Assembly: GCF_033304615.1 (NCBI RefSeq)
Contig: NZ_CP129118.1
Coordinates: 2,228,001-2,292,000 of the forward strand
DNA length: 64,000 nucleotides
Origin: Sporosarcina oncorhynchi
Lineage (GTDB): Bacteria > Bacillota > Bacilli > Bacillales_A > Planococcaceae
Reading direction: 5' to 3'
Below the pieces are notes generated by a model. It did no database searches. It saw only the letters and a list, made by a program, of their open reading frames with translations, and was not told the DNA's origin. Below are positions 37,610-46,844 of the stretch, in pieces. The first letter of the stretch is position 1. Each line of letters opens with the position of its first letter. The position numbers and the translations under genes are program-made.

Positions 37610-37993
37610 TTACTCTCCGACAGTCATCTTGTCGTATTCTTCTGCAGACATGAGTTCATCAAGTTCCGCTTTATCGGAAGCTTCGACAACGATCATCCAA
37701 GCGCCTTCGTATGGAGATTCATTTACCAATTCAGGGCTATCTTCCAATTCTTCGTTTACTTCAAGAACTTTACCACTGATTGGAGCGTATAGTTCTGATA
37801 CAGTCTTAACTGATTCAACACTACCGAACGGCTCGTCCGACTTCACTTCGTCGCCAACTGCTGGAAGCTCAACAAAAACGATGTCTCCAAGTTCAGATTG
37901 TGCGAAATGTGTAATACCGATACGATAATTACCGTTTTCGTCTTTTACCCATTCGTGTTCTTCAGAATAACGTAAGTCTTTAGGTGTGCTCAT
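37610..37993 (-). CDS. gcvH: Glycine cleavage system H protein
   Basis: Lipoyl carrier of 127 residues. The lipoylated lysine is Lys63 in [14 protein letters not shown]. In B. subtilis GcvH is also the first acceptor from which octanoyl/lipoyl groups are passed to other complexes, so it links to lipA at 15587-16546. No gcvT or gcvP genes lie nearby. GGAGGGG before the ATG at 37993 favours this start over the longer frame from 38008. Confidence 0.95.
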   Translation of the reverse strand: MSTPKDLRYSEEHEWVKDENGNYRIGITHFAQSELGDIVFVELPAVGDEVKSDEPFGSVESVKTVSELYAPISGKVLEVNEELEDSPELVNESPYEGAWMIVVEASDKAELDELMSAEEYDKMTVGE

Positions 37994-38075
37994 CCCGTAC
38001 CCCTCCATTTAAATAAACATTTAGTGATTTCTCTTTAATTCTTACATATTTCGAGGATAAAGACAAGGAACTAAT

Positions 38076-38435
38076 TCAAGCTTTCCAGGCTTCCTCATAG
38101 TTCTCTTCATTAAAGCCGACTGTTACGTGTGAACCATCTGTGACAATCGGTCTTTTAATAAGCATTCCGTCTGTCGCAAGAAGTTCAACCTTCTCTTCGT
38201 CGCTCATTTCGACCAGTTTGTCCTTCAAATTCAATTCACGGTATTTCATGCCGGAAACATTGAAAAACTTCTTGATGTCTAATTGGGAATTGCTGATCAG
38301 CTGTTGAAGCTCTTCTTTAGTCGGTGGATTCTCTGCAATATTTATTTCTTCGAATGCCAATTCATTCATTTCCAACCACTTTTTCGCCTTTCGGCAAGTG
38401 CCACACTTCGGATACCCATAATACGTCAATGCCAT
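38076..38435 (-). CDS. yusI: Spx/ArsC-family protein YusI
   Basis: ArsC-like fold protein of 119 residues. CGTC occurs near the N-terminus (YPKCGTCRKAKKWL), and the conserved RPIV segment follows (MLIKRPIVTDGS). This is the MgsR/Spx/ArsC group, and the shorter YusI type is neither a proven reductase nor a proven RNA-polymerase binder. A GGAGG ahead of the ATG at 38435 sets the start. It is a single gene between fadE and gcvH. Confidence 0.87.
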   Translation of the reverse strand: MALTYYGYPKCGTCRKAKKWLEMNELAFEEINIAENPPTKEELQQLISNSQLDIKKFFNVSGMKYRELNLKDKLVEMSDEEKVELLATDGMLIKRPIVTDGSHVTVGFNEENYEEAWKA

Positions 38436-38465
38436 ACGAAAACACCTCCGTTTTATACAGTATAA

Positions 38466-38505
38466 CAGAAAAGCCACCCGGAACCGAACACGGCGCTGGG
38501 TGGCG
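38466..38505 (-). terminator. Terminator of fadN-fadA-fadE
   Basis: GCCACCC (38473-38479) pairs with GGGTGGC (38498-38504) across a GC-rich loop, then TTTTCT on the minus strand. Confidence 0.8.
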
Positions 38506-38510
38506 TTAAA

Positions 38511-40298
38511 TCAGACTACATATTTTTCAACGTCGATTAGTTTAACAGACGCTTCACGTTTCTTCGCGATCAAGTTGTATGGGTTCGAACGCGTCAGTTT
38601 ACGCAATGCCGAAAGCATCATACGCTGGTTATCTCCTTCAACCGCTGCAAGAAGTGTTTCTTTAGCATCTCTTTCAATCGCTTCGAAAGCTTCCTGACAG
38701 AAGATTTCTGTGTAAAGGATCTTCTGTTGTTCTTTCTCTGCACCATTTTTAGCAACCGCTTTTTCTGTACGTAGAAGTGCTGATTCCATTGCAAAGATGT
38801 TATTAGCGATATCCGCAATGTTCACAAGTACTTCCTGTTCAGTTTCAAGTTTCGTACCATAACGCTGTGCTGCCATTCCAGCTGCCAACAGACCGATTTT
38901 CTTCGCGTTTTTCACAAGTACTTTTTCTTGTGCAAGTGCTTCGTCACCGATTTCTTCTGGCATCATCATTAGCAATTCTTCTTGCAAGCTTTGCGCCTGC
39001 TCAAGAAGTGGCAGTTCGCCTTTCATCGCTTTTTTCAGGAATGTACCTGGAACGATCATACGGTTAATTTCGTTTGTTCCTTCGAAAATACGGTTAATAC
39101 GAGAATCGCGGTAAATACGCTCCACTTCATATTCTTGCATGAACCCGTATCCACCGTGCAATTGAACAGCTTCGTCAGCAATATAGTCAAGGACTTCAGA
39201 GCCGACTACTTTGTTGATTGAACATTCGATAGCATATTCAGCGATAGAAGCCGCTACTGCTTTACCGTCTTTTTGTTGTTCAGGTGTCATTTCAGCATTG
39301 CGTTCTTCGAAATACCCAACTGTACGGTAGATTAAGCTTTCTGCAGCGTATAGTTTTGAAGCCATTGTAGACAATTTTTCTTTCGTCAAGTTGAATGAGG
39401 AAATCGGTGTCTTGAACTGCTGACGTTGGTTTGCATATGTGATAGCAAGTTCAAGTGCACGCTTTGACCCACCAATTGTACCGACTCCAAGCTTGTAACG
39501 TCCGATGTTCAAGATATTGAAAGCGATGATATGTCCTCTTCCAACTTCACCTAATAGGTTTTCCACAGGTACTTCAGCATCTTCAAGAATCAATGTACGT
39601 GTTGAGGAAGATTTGATTCCCATTTTCTTCTCTTCCGCTCCTACAGAAACACCCGGGAATTCTTTTTCAACGATGAAAGCAGAGAATTTATCGCCGTCTA
39701 CTTTTGCGTAAACAACGAATACGTCAGCAAACCCTGCGTTCGTAATCCACTGTTTTTCACCGTTCAAAATGTAGTGTGTCCCAGCTTCATTTAATTTAGC
39801 TGATGTTTTAGCACCAAGAGCATCTGAACCTGAACCTGGCTCTGTCAATGCGTATGCAGAGATTTTGTCACCTGATACGGAGTTCGGCAAGTATTTTTTC
39901 TTTTGCTCTTCATTACCGAAAAGTACGATCGGCAATGTACCGATTCCTACGTGTGCACCATGTGTAATTGAGAATCCGCCAGCAACGGACATCTTTTCAG
40001 CAATCAGTGCAGACGAGATTTTATCAAGTCCTAAACCGTCGTATTCTTCAGGTACATCTGCGCCAAGAAGACCTAAGTCCCCAGCTGATTTTAACAAACG
40101 AACGGAATGTTCGAATTCGTGGTTTTCCAAGTTTTCAACAACTGGCTGCACTTCGTTTCTTACATAATCCTCAGTTGTTTTTGCAATCATTTTCTGTTCG
40201 TCTGAAAAGTCTTCCGGTGTGAATACACGTGATGCCTCAATGTCCTCAATTAGGAATGCGCCACCGCGAATAAATTCAGTTGTTTTTGTTTCAGCCAT
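38511..40298 (-). CDS. fadE: Acyl-CoA dehydrogenase FadE
   Basis: Flavin-dependent enzyme of 595 residues for the first step of fatty-acid beta-oxidation. It has the three-domain acyl-CoA dehydrogenase core (about residues 30-420), with the FAD motif ALTEPGSGSDA (150-160) and GGYGFMQEYEVERIYRD plus RIFEGTNEINR near 370-400. The C-terminal extension of ~190 residues resembles VLCAD-type enzymes. Third gene of fadN-fadA-fadE as in B. subtilis, separated from fadA by a 299-base spacer carrying a dispersed repeat. Confidence 0.94.
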   Translation of the reverse strand: MAETKTTEFIRGGAFLIEDIEASRVFTPEDFSDEQKMIAKTTEDYVRNEVQPVVENLENHEFEHSVRLLKSAGDLGLLGADVPEEYDGLGLDKISSALIAEKMSVAGGFSITHGAHVGIGTLPIVLFGNEEQKKKYLPNSVSGDKISAYALTEPGSGSDALGAKTSAKLNEAGTHYILNGEKQWITNAGFADVFVVYAKVDGDKFSAFIVEKEFPGVSVGAEEKKMGIKSSSTRTLILEDAEVPVENLLGEVGRGHIIAFNILNIGRYKLGVGTIGGSKRALELAITYANQRQQFKTPISSFNLTKEKLSTMASKLYAAESLIYRTVGYFEERNAEMTPEQQKDGKAVAASIAEYAIECSINKVVGSEVLDYIADEAVQLHGGYGFMQEYEVERIYRDSRINRIFEGTNEINRMIVPGTFLKKAMKGELPLLEQAQSLQEELLMMMPEEIGDEALAQEKVLVKNAKKIGLLAAGMAAQRYGTKLETEQEVLVNIADIANNIFAMESALLRTEKAVAKNGAEKEQQKILYTEIFCQEAFEAIERDAKETLLAAVEGDNQRMMLSALRKLTRSNPYNLIAKKREASVKLIDVEKYVV

Positions 40299-40372
40299 TG
40301 TATGTTCCTCCTTTTAATTTACGAACGTTAACACTTTAAATAACTCTCAATAAATAGATGTGACAATTAACA

Positions 40373-40530
40373 CGATGATTTCCGTTTCGGGCGGACGCGT
40401 TCCAATCGAACAACGAAGAGTTCGATTTGCCTTAACTTCTGCGTTTTCTGCAGAAGTTAAGGCAGGAATGCTTACTTCGCTGCGCTATTGTTCGCAAAAG
40501 CCGTACTTCGTGACGCCTTCCGCTTCAATC
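40373..40530 (-). repeat. Dispersed structured repeat, copy B, between fadA and fadE
   Basis: Read on the minus strand it begins GATTGAAGCGGAAGGCG and ends GCGTCCGCCCGAAACGGAAA plus TCA, the same ends as copy A at 26800-26922. Its interior is different and holds a perfect 14-bp stem, GCCTTAACTTCTGC with GCAGAAGTTAAGGC (40429-40463). It splits an operon that is compact in B. subtilis and could stabilise or attenuate the transcript before fadE. Confidence 0.72.
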
Positions 40531-40597
40531 ATCTTAGAATCCAATTAAATATATATAGTTACTCAGAAAATTAGTAATTGCTTATTTTCTAATTTTA

Positions 40598-41773
40598 TTA
40601 TAGCAATTCAAACACTCCAGCTGCGCCCATTCCGCCGCCGATGCACATTGTAACGACGCCGAATTGTTTGCCTTGGCGTTTTAGTTCGTTCATCATTCTG
40701 ATCGTCAATACAGACCCTGTTGCGCCAAGTGGGTGACCGAGTGCGATCGCACCGCCGTTGACGTTCACTTTGTCCATGTCGAGGCCAAGATGACGGATGA
40801 CCTGGAGGGATTGGGAAGCGAAGGCTTCGTTTAGTTCCCATAGGTCGATGTCTTCGATAGATAGACCAGCGAGCTTCAATGCTTTTGGAACGGCTACGAT
40901 CGGGCCGATTCCCATAACTTCAGGAGGGACGCCACCAACTGCGAAGGAGCGGAATTTAGCGATTGGCTTTAGTCCGTTCGCTTCTGCCACTTCACGGTCC
41001 ATAACGAGAACGGAAGCCGCACCATCTGAAGTTTGTGAAGCATTCCCGGCAGTTACAGATCCTGTAACGGAGAAGGCTGGACGTAATTTCGCCAATACTT
41101 CCATTGTCGTGCCTGTACGAACACCTTCGTCCATTTCGAACATGACGGTCTTTTCTTGATATTTACCGCTGTCATCGACGAAGCGTTTAACAACTTCTAC
41201 AGGAACGATTTCATCAACAAATTTGCCAGCTGCGATTGCCGCTGCTGCTTTCTTATGTGATAGAACGGCGAAAGCATCTTGGTCTTCACGGCTTATGCCA
41301 TATTTCACAGCAACTTGCTCAGCAGTATGCCCCATCCCCATATAGTACTCGGGCGCTGTTTCAGCAAGGTGGAAGTTTGGTCGAATTGTGTTCCCCATCA
41401 TCGGTACCATACTCATAGATTCTACTCCACCTGCAATGATTGCTTCTGCGTGGCCGAGCATAATCCGTTCTGCACCGTAAGCGATTGATTGAAGGCCTGA
41501 TGAACAGAAACGGTTCACCGTAATCGCCGGCGTCGTGTCAGGCAGTCCCGCGAGAGCCCCGATATTACGAGCGACGTTCATCCCTTGTTCTGCTTCAGGC
41601 ATTGCACATCCGATAATCAGATCATCAATCGGTCCATCATATCCATTTGCACGTTTCATCGTTTCTTTTATCGCCAAAGCTCCGAGATCATCAGGTCGTA
41701 CAGTGGCAAGTGATCCTCTACCTGCTTTTCCGACCGGTGTTCTAGCTCCGGCTACAATTACTGCTTCACGCAT
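40598..41773 (-). CDS. fadA: Acetyl-CoA acyltransferase (3-ketothiolase) FadA
   Basis: Thiolase of 391 residues for the last step of beta-oxidation. Catalytic Cys90 is in [10 protein letters not shown], the His is in [14 protein letters not shown] near residue 348, and the second Cys is in [15 protein letters not shown] at the C-terminus. It has GGAGG ahead of the ATG and lies 30 bases after fadN. Confidence 0.96.
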   Translation of the reverse strand: MREAVIVAGARTPVGKAGRGSLATVRPDDLGALAIKETMKRANGYDGPIDDLIIGCAMPEAEQGMNVARNIGALAGLPDTTPAITVNRFCSSGLQSIAYGAERIMLGHAEAIIAGGVESMSMVPMMGNTIRPNFHLAETAPEYYMGMGHTAEQVAVKYGISREDQDAFAVLSHKKAAAAIAAGKFVDEIVPVEVVKRFVDDSGKYQEKTVMFEMDEGVRTGTTMEVLAKLRPAFSVTGSVTAGNASQTSDGAASVLVMDREVAEANGLKPIAKFRSFAVGGVPPEVMGIGPIVAVPKALKLAGLSIEDIDLWELNEAFASQSLQVIRHLGLDMDKVNVNGGAIALGHPLGATGSVLTIRMMNELKRQGKQFGVVTMCIGGGMGAAGVFELL

Positions 41774-41803
41774 TCTATTTCCTCCTTTTTGCTAATTGTT
41801 CCG

Positions 41804-44188
41804 TCAGTTGCGCAATGGCTTCCCTTTGAGAAGCATATGCTGCATACGTTGTTGTGACTTCGGTTCCGCCACAAGGCTGAGGAACGCTTCACGCTCAAGA
41901 TCCAACATATATTGTTCATCGACGAGTGTTCCGTAAGGTACTTTTCCACCTGACAGGACAAACGCCAGTTTCTTCGCTATTTTCAAGTCGTGATCGCTAA
42001 TGAACCCTGATAAGTGCATGCCTTCTGCCCCAAGAAGCATCGTTGCATACCCGGAATCACCCGTGACAGGAATCTTTTCTTTTTTCGGTGGAACATAACC
42101 GCCTTCATATAGTGAAAGCGCAGCATGTTTCGCGTCATAGATTAGGTGATCAGGATTGACGCTAATGCCATCAGCAAAGTTCAAGAAGTTGTTTTCTCTC
42201 GCTTCTTCACCCGAAGTTGAGACTTTCGCCATTGCAATTGATTCGAACACTTTGTTTGCAACGTATTGGTAGTCGACATGCACACCATTCGGCAAGCCTT
42301 TCAAGTGCTTCGTATACAAATTGACGTTTCCGCCACCACCAGGAATTAGACCAACGCCGACTTCAACAAGACCGATATACGTCTCCATCGATGCTTGAAT
42401 ATGAGCTGCCGGCAGACAGACTTCCGCTCCGCCACCAAGTGTCATCTGGAATGGAGCAGCGACAACCGGCTTACGGCTATACTTGATTTTCATCATCGCA
42501 TTTTGGAATGAACGGATTGTGTAATCCAGTTCGAAGATATTGTCATCTTGTGCTTCCATTAGAATCATGCCAAGGTTCGCACCAACACAGAAGTTTTTAC
42601 CCTGATTACCGATCACGAGGCCTTTGAAATTCTTTTCGACTTCATCTACCGCAAAATTGATCATTTGGATGATGTCCAAACCGATTGCGTTCGATTGAGA
42701 GTGGAACTCAAGCAATGCGATGCCGTCTCCTAAATCGATAAGACTTGCGCCCGAATTCTTTTTAATGACGCCATGCTTCTTCTTGTAGCTCTTCAAGTCA
42801 ATTGCCTTTTCATTCACAGGGACTGCCTTGTATTCTGCGCCATCGTAGAAGAAGAGTTCGCCTTCTTCTTCCTTATAGAACGTTTCGAAGCCTTTATGGA
42901 GCATTTCTTCGACGAACGCAGGAATAGCAATGCCTTCTTCTTTCATCTTCTCGACGGATTTAGCTACACCGATGGCATCCCATATTTCAAATGGACCTTG
43001 TCTCCAGCCGAAGCCCCATTTCATGGCGTTGTCAATCGCAACGATGTCGTCAGCGATTTCGCCATTCAGTTCAGCCGAGTACGTAAGTGTCGGTGCAAGG
43101 ATGCTCCAAAGGATTTCCCCTGTGCGGTCATTTGCATAAACAAGTGATTTTACTTTGTTTGCAAGACCCTTTTGTTGCTTCGCCATCTCAATTGAAGGCG
43201 TTTTCAATTTCTTAGATGGAACGTATTCGAATGTCTCCGTGTCAAGCTCCAAAATCTCTTTGCCTTGTTTCAAATAGAAACCTTGTTTGGATTTCGCACC
43301 CAGCCATCCGTTGTCAATCATCTTCTTCATGAACGGAGGAAGTTCAAATACTTTCTGTTCTTCGCCTTCCGTTTTGTCGTACGCATTTTTCGCAACATGC
43401 ATAAACGTATCAAGTCCAACAACATCCAATGTACGGAATGTCGCTGATTTCGGACGACCAATTAATGTCCCAGTTACGGAATCGACTTCTCCAATCGAGT
43501 ACCCGCGGCTCTGCATTTCACGTAGAGTGATCAGCAAACCGTAAGTCCCAATTCTGTTGGCGATGAAGTTAGGTGTATCTTTTGCAATCACGACACCTTT
43601 ACCTAGGCGGTCTTCGCCAAATGTCATCATGAAATCAAGTACATCTTTATCCGTTTTCGCAGTTGGTATCACTTCCAGCAATTTCAAATAGCGTGGTGGG
43701 TTAAAGAAATGTGTCCCCATGAAATGCTTCTGGAAATCTTCTGAACGGCCTTCAGCCATTGCTTCGATGCTAATACCAGAAGTATTCGATGTAATAATCG
43801 TACCTTCCGTGCGAACTGCATCTATTTTTTCATATAACCCTTTTTTAACTTCTAAGTTTTCAACGATAACCTCAATGACCCAGTCAACATCTTTCAATTT
43901 CCCCAAGTCGTCTTCGAAATTTCCGACTTCTATTAATGAAAGGTTTTTCTTTGATGCAAGTGGAGCCGGCTTCTGCTTCACTAATTTTTCTAAAGCAGTC
44001 GTTGCAAATTTATTGCGTACGCTATGATCTTCCAATGTTAGACCTTTTGCTTCTTCCTGCTCTGTCAGCTTAGTCGGAACGATGTCCAACAGAAGGACAG
44101 GAATGCCGATATTTGCGAGATGGGCTGCAATTCCGGATCCCATTACGCCTGAACCTAATACTGCCGCTTTCTTAATTTGATATCCCAC
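41804..44188 (-). CDS. fadN: 3-hydroxyacyl-CoA dehydrogenase/enoyl-CoA hydratase FadN
   Basis: Bifunctional beta-oxidation enzyme of 794 residues. The NAD-binding domain is N-terminal (VLGSGVMGSGIAAHLA near residues 10-25), HCDH C-terminal domains follow to about residue 450, and the crotonase domain is C-terminal (about 490-690; LVIGNQGKNFCVGANL, GGGAEVCLPA). The long frame from 44230 starts inside the FadR operator. The GTG at 44188, behind AAAGGAGG, gives MGYQIKKAAV and was chosen. First gene of the fad operon. Confidence 0.95.
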   Translation of the reverse strand: MGYQIKKAAVLGSGVMGSGIAAHLANIGIPVLLLDIVPTKLTEQEEAKGLTLEDHSVRNKFATTALEKLVKQKPAPLASKKNLSLIEVGNFEDDLGKLKDVDWVIEVIVENLEVKKGLYEKIDAVRTEGTIITSNTSGISIEAMAEGRSEDFQKHFMGTHFFNPPRYLKLLEVIPTAKTDKDVLDFMMTFGEDRLGKGVVIAKDTPNFIANRIGTYGLLITLREMQSRGYSIGEVDSVTGTLIGRPKSATFRTLDVVGLDTFMHVAKNAYDKTEGEEQKVFELPPFMKKMIDNGWLGAKSKQGFYLKQGKEILELDTETFEYVPSKKLKTPSIEMAKQQKGLANKVKSLVYANDRTGEILWSILAPTLTYSAELNGEIADDIVAIDNAMKWGFGWRQGPFEIWDAIGVAKSVEKMKEEGIAIPAFVEEMLHKGFETFYKEEEGELFFYDGAEYKAVPVNEKAIDLKSYKKKHGVIKKNSGASLIDLGDGIALLEFHSQSNAIGLDIIQMINFAVDEVEKNFKGLVIGNQGKNFCVGANLGMILMEAQDDNIFELDYTIRSFQNAMMKIKYSRKPVVAAPFQMTLGGGAEVCLPAAHIQASMETYIGLVEVGVGLIPGGGGNVNLYTKHLKGLPNGVHVDYQYVANKVFESIAMAKVSTSGEEARENNFLNFADGISVNPDHLIYDAKHAALSLYEGGYVPPKKEKIPVTGDSGYATMLLGAEGMHLSGFISDHDLKIAKKLAFVLSGGKVPYGTLVDEQYMLDLEREAFLSLVAEPKSQQRMQHMLLKGKPLRN

Positions 44189-44211
44189 GTTTAAGAAGCC
44201 TCCTTTTTTCT

Positions 44212-44256
44212 TGAATGAACACTCATTCATTTTACAAGTAAAAAAAATAGAACCAA
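44212..44256 (-). promoter_or_regulatory. fadN promoter with FadR operator
   Basis: TGAATGA-ACAC-TCATTCA (44212-44229) is a perfect palindrome matching the Bacillus FadR box TGAATGANTANTCATTCA at all but one defined position. It lies just downstream of a -10 TAAAAT (44229-44234) and -35 TTGGTT (44251-44256, 16-base spacer), so FadR would cover the transcription start. Long-chain acyl-CoA should relieve repression. Confidence 0.85.
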
Positions 44257-44407
44257 AACTCTATATCTATTAGTTTAGAACATTCATCACTTTTTATCAA
44301 TCTTTAAATCGTTCATATCACTTTTTTTCTGAATATACCGATTGCGGGCATTTTATTACCGATAATTTCAAATACCAGTTAGACTAAAGAAAAAGGAGTG
44401 TTTTACT

Positions 44408-44737
44408 ATGAAATCCATTACAACTACTGAACAATTCAATGAAATTATCAACGGGGATGACAAAGCACTTATTAAGTTCCAGGCTGGCTGGTGCCCTGAC
44501 TGCACACGGATGGACATGTTCATTGATCCAATCGTTGAAGAGTATGATATGTATACATGGTATGACGTAGACCGCGACGTGTTGCCTGATATCGCTGAGA
44601 AATACGATGTTATGGGCATTCCAAGCTTACTCATTTTCCAAAACGGAGAAAAGAAAGCGCATTTGCATAGCGCAAATGCTAAGAGTCCCGACCAGGTTAC
44701 AGATTTTCTTGAATCGGTCGAGTTGACGAGACCGTAA
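44408..44737 (+). CDS. ydbP: Thioredoxin-like protein (YdbP-like)
   Basis: Thioredoxin-fold protein of 109 residues with a WCPDC active site (Cys29, Cys32) and cis-proline region VMGIPSLLIFQNGEK near 76-90. WCPDC is found in TlpA/YdbP-type proteins and not in classical thioredoxin. AAAGGAG precedes the ATG. It diverges from fadN and ends in its own terminator. Cytoplasmic by lack of a signal peptide. The redox partner is unknown. Confidence 0.9.
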   Translation: MKSITTTEQFNEIINGDDKALIKFQAGWCPDCTRMDMFIDPIVEEYDMYTWYDVDRDVLPDIAEKYDVMGIPSLLIFQNGEKKAHLHSANAKSPDQVTDFLESVELTRP

Positions 44738-44757
44738 GAAAGAATCGCAATTGTGAG

Positions 44758-44792
44758 GCGTATCGGTTATTTTATACCCGGTGCGCTTTTTT
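44758..44792 (+). terminator. Terminator after ydbP-like gene
   Basis: GCGTATCGG pairs (two G-T) with CCGGTGCGC around an 11-base loop, then T6. Confidence 0.8.
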
Positions 44793-44850
44793 GTTGTATT
44801 TGTCGTATAATGGAATTCATACTAACAAAAAAAATTCCAGAGGTGCACTA

Positions 44851-45312
44851 ATGGATCAATTGAATGAGATAAAAGAACTGAAAAATAGAATCGCAGTATT
44901 AGAAATGGAAATAAAAAAAACATCCGTTCCAATCATCTCATCGATTGTCGACGACACAATCCTTGTCCCGATTGTCGGCTATACAGGAACTGAGCGATTT
45001 GAATTAATCCGCAATCAGGTGTTGGAATACATAGGTTCTCATTCGAATATAACCGCGGTAATATTCGACTTTACTGGATCAGACCTCAATGGTAACAACG
45101 AGCATGATTACAACACAATTGCATTTGATTTGAAAGTGCTGAATGATACATTGAAACTGATGGATGTCCGTCCGATTTCAGTCGGCTTCAATCCAAACAT
45201 CGTTCGTAGAGTCATTGCGTCCGGTACACATATCGAATTCGAATCCTACATTAACTTCAGAATGGCGCTTAAAGTGTTGTTGAAAGAAAACGGCGATTCC
45301 ACTCACGATTGA
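44851..45312 (+). CDS. Degenerate STAS-domain protein (RsbR-like)
   Basis: Protein of 153 residues. An N-terminal coiled coil (NEIKELKNRIAVLEMEIKK) leads into a STAS-like domain with the RsbR-type entry strand PIISSIVDDTILVPIVG and TERFELIRNQVLEYI. The later strands are atypical: the switch position that normally has phospho-Ser/Thr reads FDFTGSDLNGNNEHDYN. It has no N-terminal globin-like sensor domain as in RsbRA. It could modulate a stressosome or be an inactive relative. AGAGGTG ahead of the ATG at 44851 defines the start, and a C39-like gene follows after 27 bases. Confidence 0.7.
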   Translation: MDQLNEIKELKNRIAVLEMEIKKTSVPIISSIVDDTILVPIVGYTGTERFELIRNQVLEYIGSHSNITAVIFDFTGSDLNGNNEHDYNTIAFDLKVLNDTLKLMDVRPISVGFNPNIVRRVIASGTHIEFESYINFRMALKVLLKENGDSTHD

Positions 45313-45339
45313 TGAATCGTTTTGCTAAGGAGGCTGTCC

Positions 45340-45858
45340 ATGACGGTTTTAAAAAGCTTCGTCGGGAAGTCCCAATTTGGCGATGATATTGATAACAGAT
45401 ACAAAACTTCGGCGTGCGGTCCAGTTACGGTATATACAATACTGAACTATCATCTCTACAATACAGGTCAATTGCCTATTAATACGTTGTATCGCTTATT
45501 AGGCGGTACGAAAATTGGTCTGTTCACATGGCGATTGATAAGGAATTTGCGAAAATTACTTGGACCTTCATGGGTCGTCCAGCAATGTGATATCGATGAA
45601 CTGAAACTCGAACTCGATGCAGGTCGTCCCGTTGCCGCGAAGTTCGATAAATGGTTTACATTCCATTGGTTCGGTACTTTCAGTTATGACTACCATTGGG
45701 TACCCGTCATCGGTTATAAGATGTCCAATCAAGGTCTGCTATTGATCGTTCATGACAACGGAGGACGCCAAAGGGATAGCCGGATCCGTGAAATTCCCTA
45801 TGAACCGAATCGTAAAATCCTTTCATTTGTACAGATTAAGAAAACCACTGCCGATTAG
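45340..45858 (+). CDS. C39-like cysteine peptidase-fold protein
   Basis: Protein of 172 residues resembling the Peptidase_C39_2 family. Candidate catalytic residues are Cys26 (TSACGPVTV), His119 (YDYHWVPVIGYK) and Asp139 or Asn140 (VHDNGG). There is no signal peptide or membrane segment, so it is predicted cytoplasmic, unlike bacteriocin-processing C39 peptidases. AAGGAGG before the ATG at 45340 sets the start. It probably shares a transcript with the STAS gene. Substrate unknown. Confidence 0.72.
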   Translation: MTVLKSFVGKSQFGDDIDNRYKTSACGPVTVYTILNYHLYNTGQLPINTLYRLLGGTKIGLFTWRLIRNLRKLLGPSWVVQQCDIDELKLELDAGRPVAAKFDKWFTFHWFGTFSYDYHWVPVIGYKMSNQGLLLIVHDNGGRQRDSRIREIPYEPNRKILSFVQIKKTTAD

Positions 45859-45870
45859 ACAGTGGTTTTT
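45841..45870. terminator. Bidirectional terminator, C39-like gene / ypcP
   Basis: AAACCACTG pairs with CAGTGGTTT around CCGATTAGA, overlapping both convergent stop codons. Confidence 0.82.
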
Positions 45871-46757
45871 GTTATGTCCGGAAACAATGAATCCATTTGG
45901 CGAACGATCATGGAGTACTCGTTATGTTCGAATAGGTCACGCATAGTTGCGTCAAATTTTGGCACACGCAAGTCTTCTAAAACATCCGTGAATTTAATAT
46001 CACAATGAATCTGTGCAAGTGTTTTAGATAACAGCAACATATCCATATCCGTCTCGATTTTTTTCCTCATGGCTGGCGCTAGACTGTCTAACGCTTCAAT
46101 GACCTTTTCGACTGTTTCATGCTCTTTGATTAATTTCAAAGCGGTTTTAGGACCAATCCCTTTGACACCTGGATAGCCGTCGCTTGCGTCTCCTGTGAAA
46201 GCTTTCATTTCGACAAACCGATGAGGCGGTATTTCATACTCCTCGACAAAACGGTCTTCTGTATAGAGATCATACACGGCGTAGCCTTTTTTCATAAATG
46301 CGATTGACACGCCAGGACGAAGCAGCTGCAGAAGGTCTTTATCCCCTGTCACGATCGTAATGTCCGCCTTCCCTTCCCACTCACAGACGAGCGAGCCGAT
46401 CAGGTCATCCGCTTCCATTCCAGGTATTCCATAATTCTTCCACCCTATCTGTTCGGATAATTCCCTCGTCATATCAAACTGTGGAAGCAGTTCCGGAGCA
46501 GGTTCTGGCCTGTTCGCTTTATAGCCGTCAAACAAGTCATTGCGGAAAGTATGCGCGCCCATATCCCAGCAAACAGCCATATGCGTTGGCTTAAATATTG
46601 AAGCGGCCGTTAGCGTATGGCGAACAAATCCTTGAATTGCGTTTGTTGGGACGCCATTCGCATTCGGGAAGTAATGTCCCATTGCCGACGTCGCAAAAAA
46701 CGACCTGAACAGCACAGCCATTCCATCAATTAATAAGATTTTTGGTTTTGACTCCAT
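45855..46757 (-). CDS. ypcP: 5'-3' exonuclease (YpcP-like, PolI N-domain family)
   Basis: FEN-family nuclease of 300 residues like the 5' nuclease domain of DNA polymerase I, as a separate protein. Acidic metal-binding residues are seen in LLIDGMAVLFRSF, AVCWDMG, GMEADDLIGSL, VTGDKDLLQL and FTGDASDGYPGVKGIGPKTA (helix-hairpin-helix near residues 190-205). It is expected to remove RNA primers or flaps. GGAGG lies ten bases ahead of the ATG at 46757; the longer frame from 46856 overlaps the divergent gene and is rejected. Confidence 0.92.
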   Translation of the reverse strand: MESKPKILLIDGMAVLFRSFFATSAMGHYFPNANGVPTNAIQGFVRHTLTAASIFKPTHMAVCWDMGAHTFRNDLFDGYKANRPEPAPELLPQFDMTRELSEQIGWKNYGIPGMEADDLIGSLVCEWEGKADITIVTGDKDLLQLLRPGVSIAFMKKGYAVYDLYTEDRFVEEYEIPPHRFVEMKAFTGDASDGYPGVKGIGPKTALKLIKEHETVEKVIEALDSLAPAMRKKIETDMDMLLLSKTLAQIHCDIKFTDVLEDLRVPKFDATMRDLFEHNEYSMIVRQMDSLFPDITKTTV

Positions 46758-46844
46758 TTTATATCTTCCTCCAGTAATTTTTTTGTCTAACAAGATCGCT
46801 TCCCACCTAAAATGGGTATACAAACATAAAAAGGGGATGTTCAA

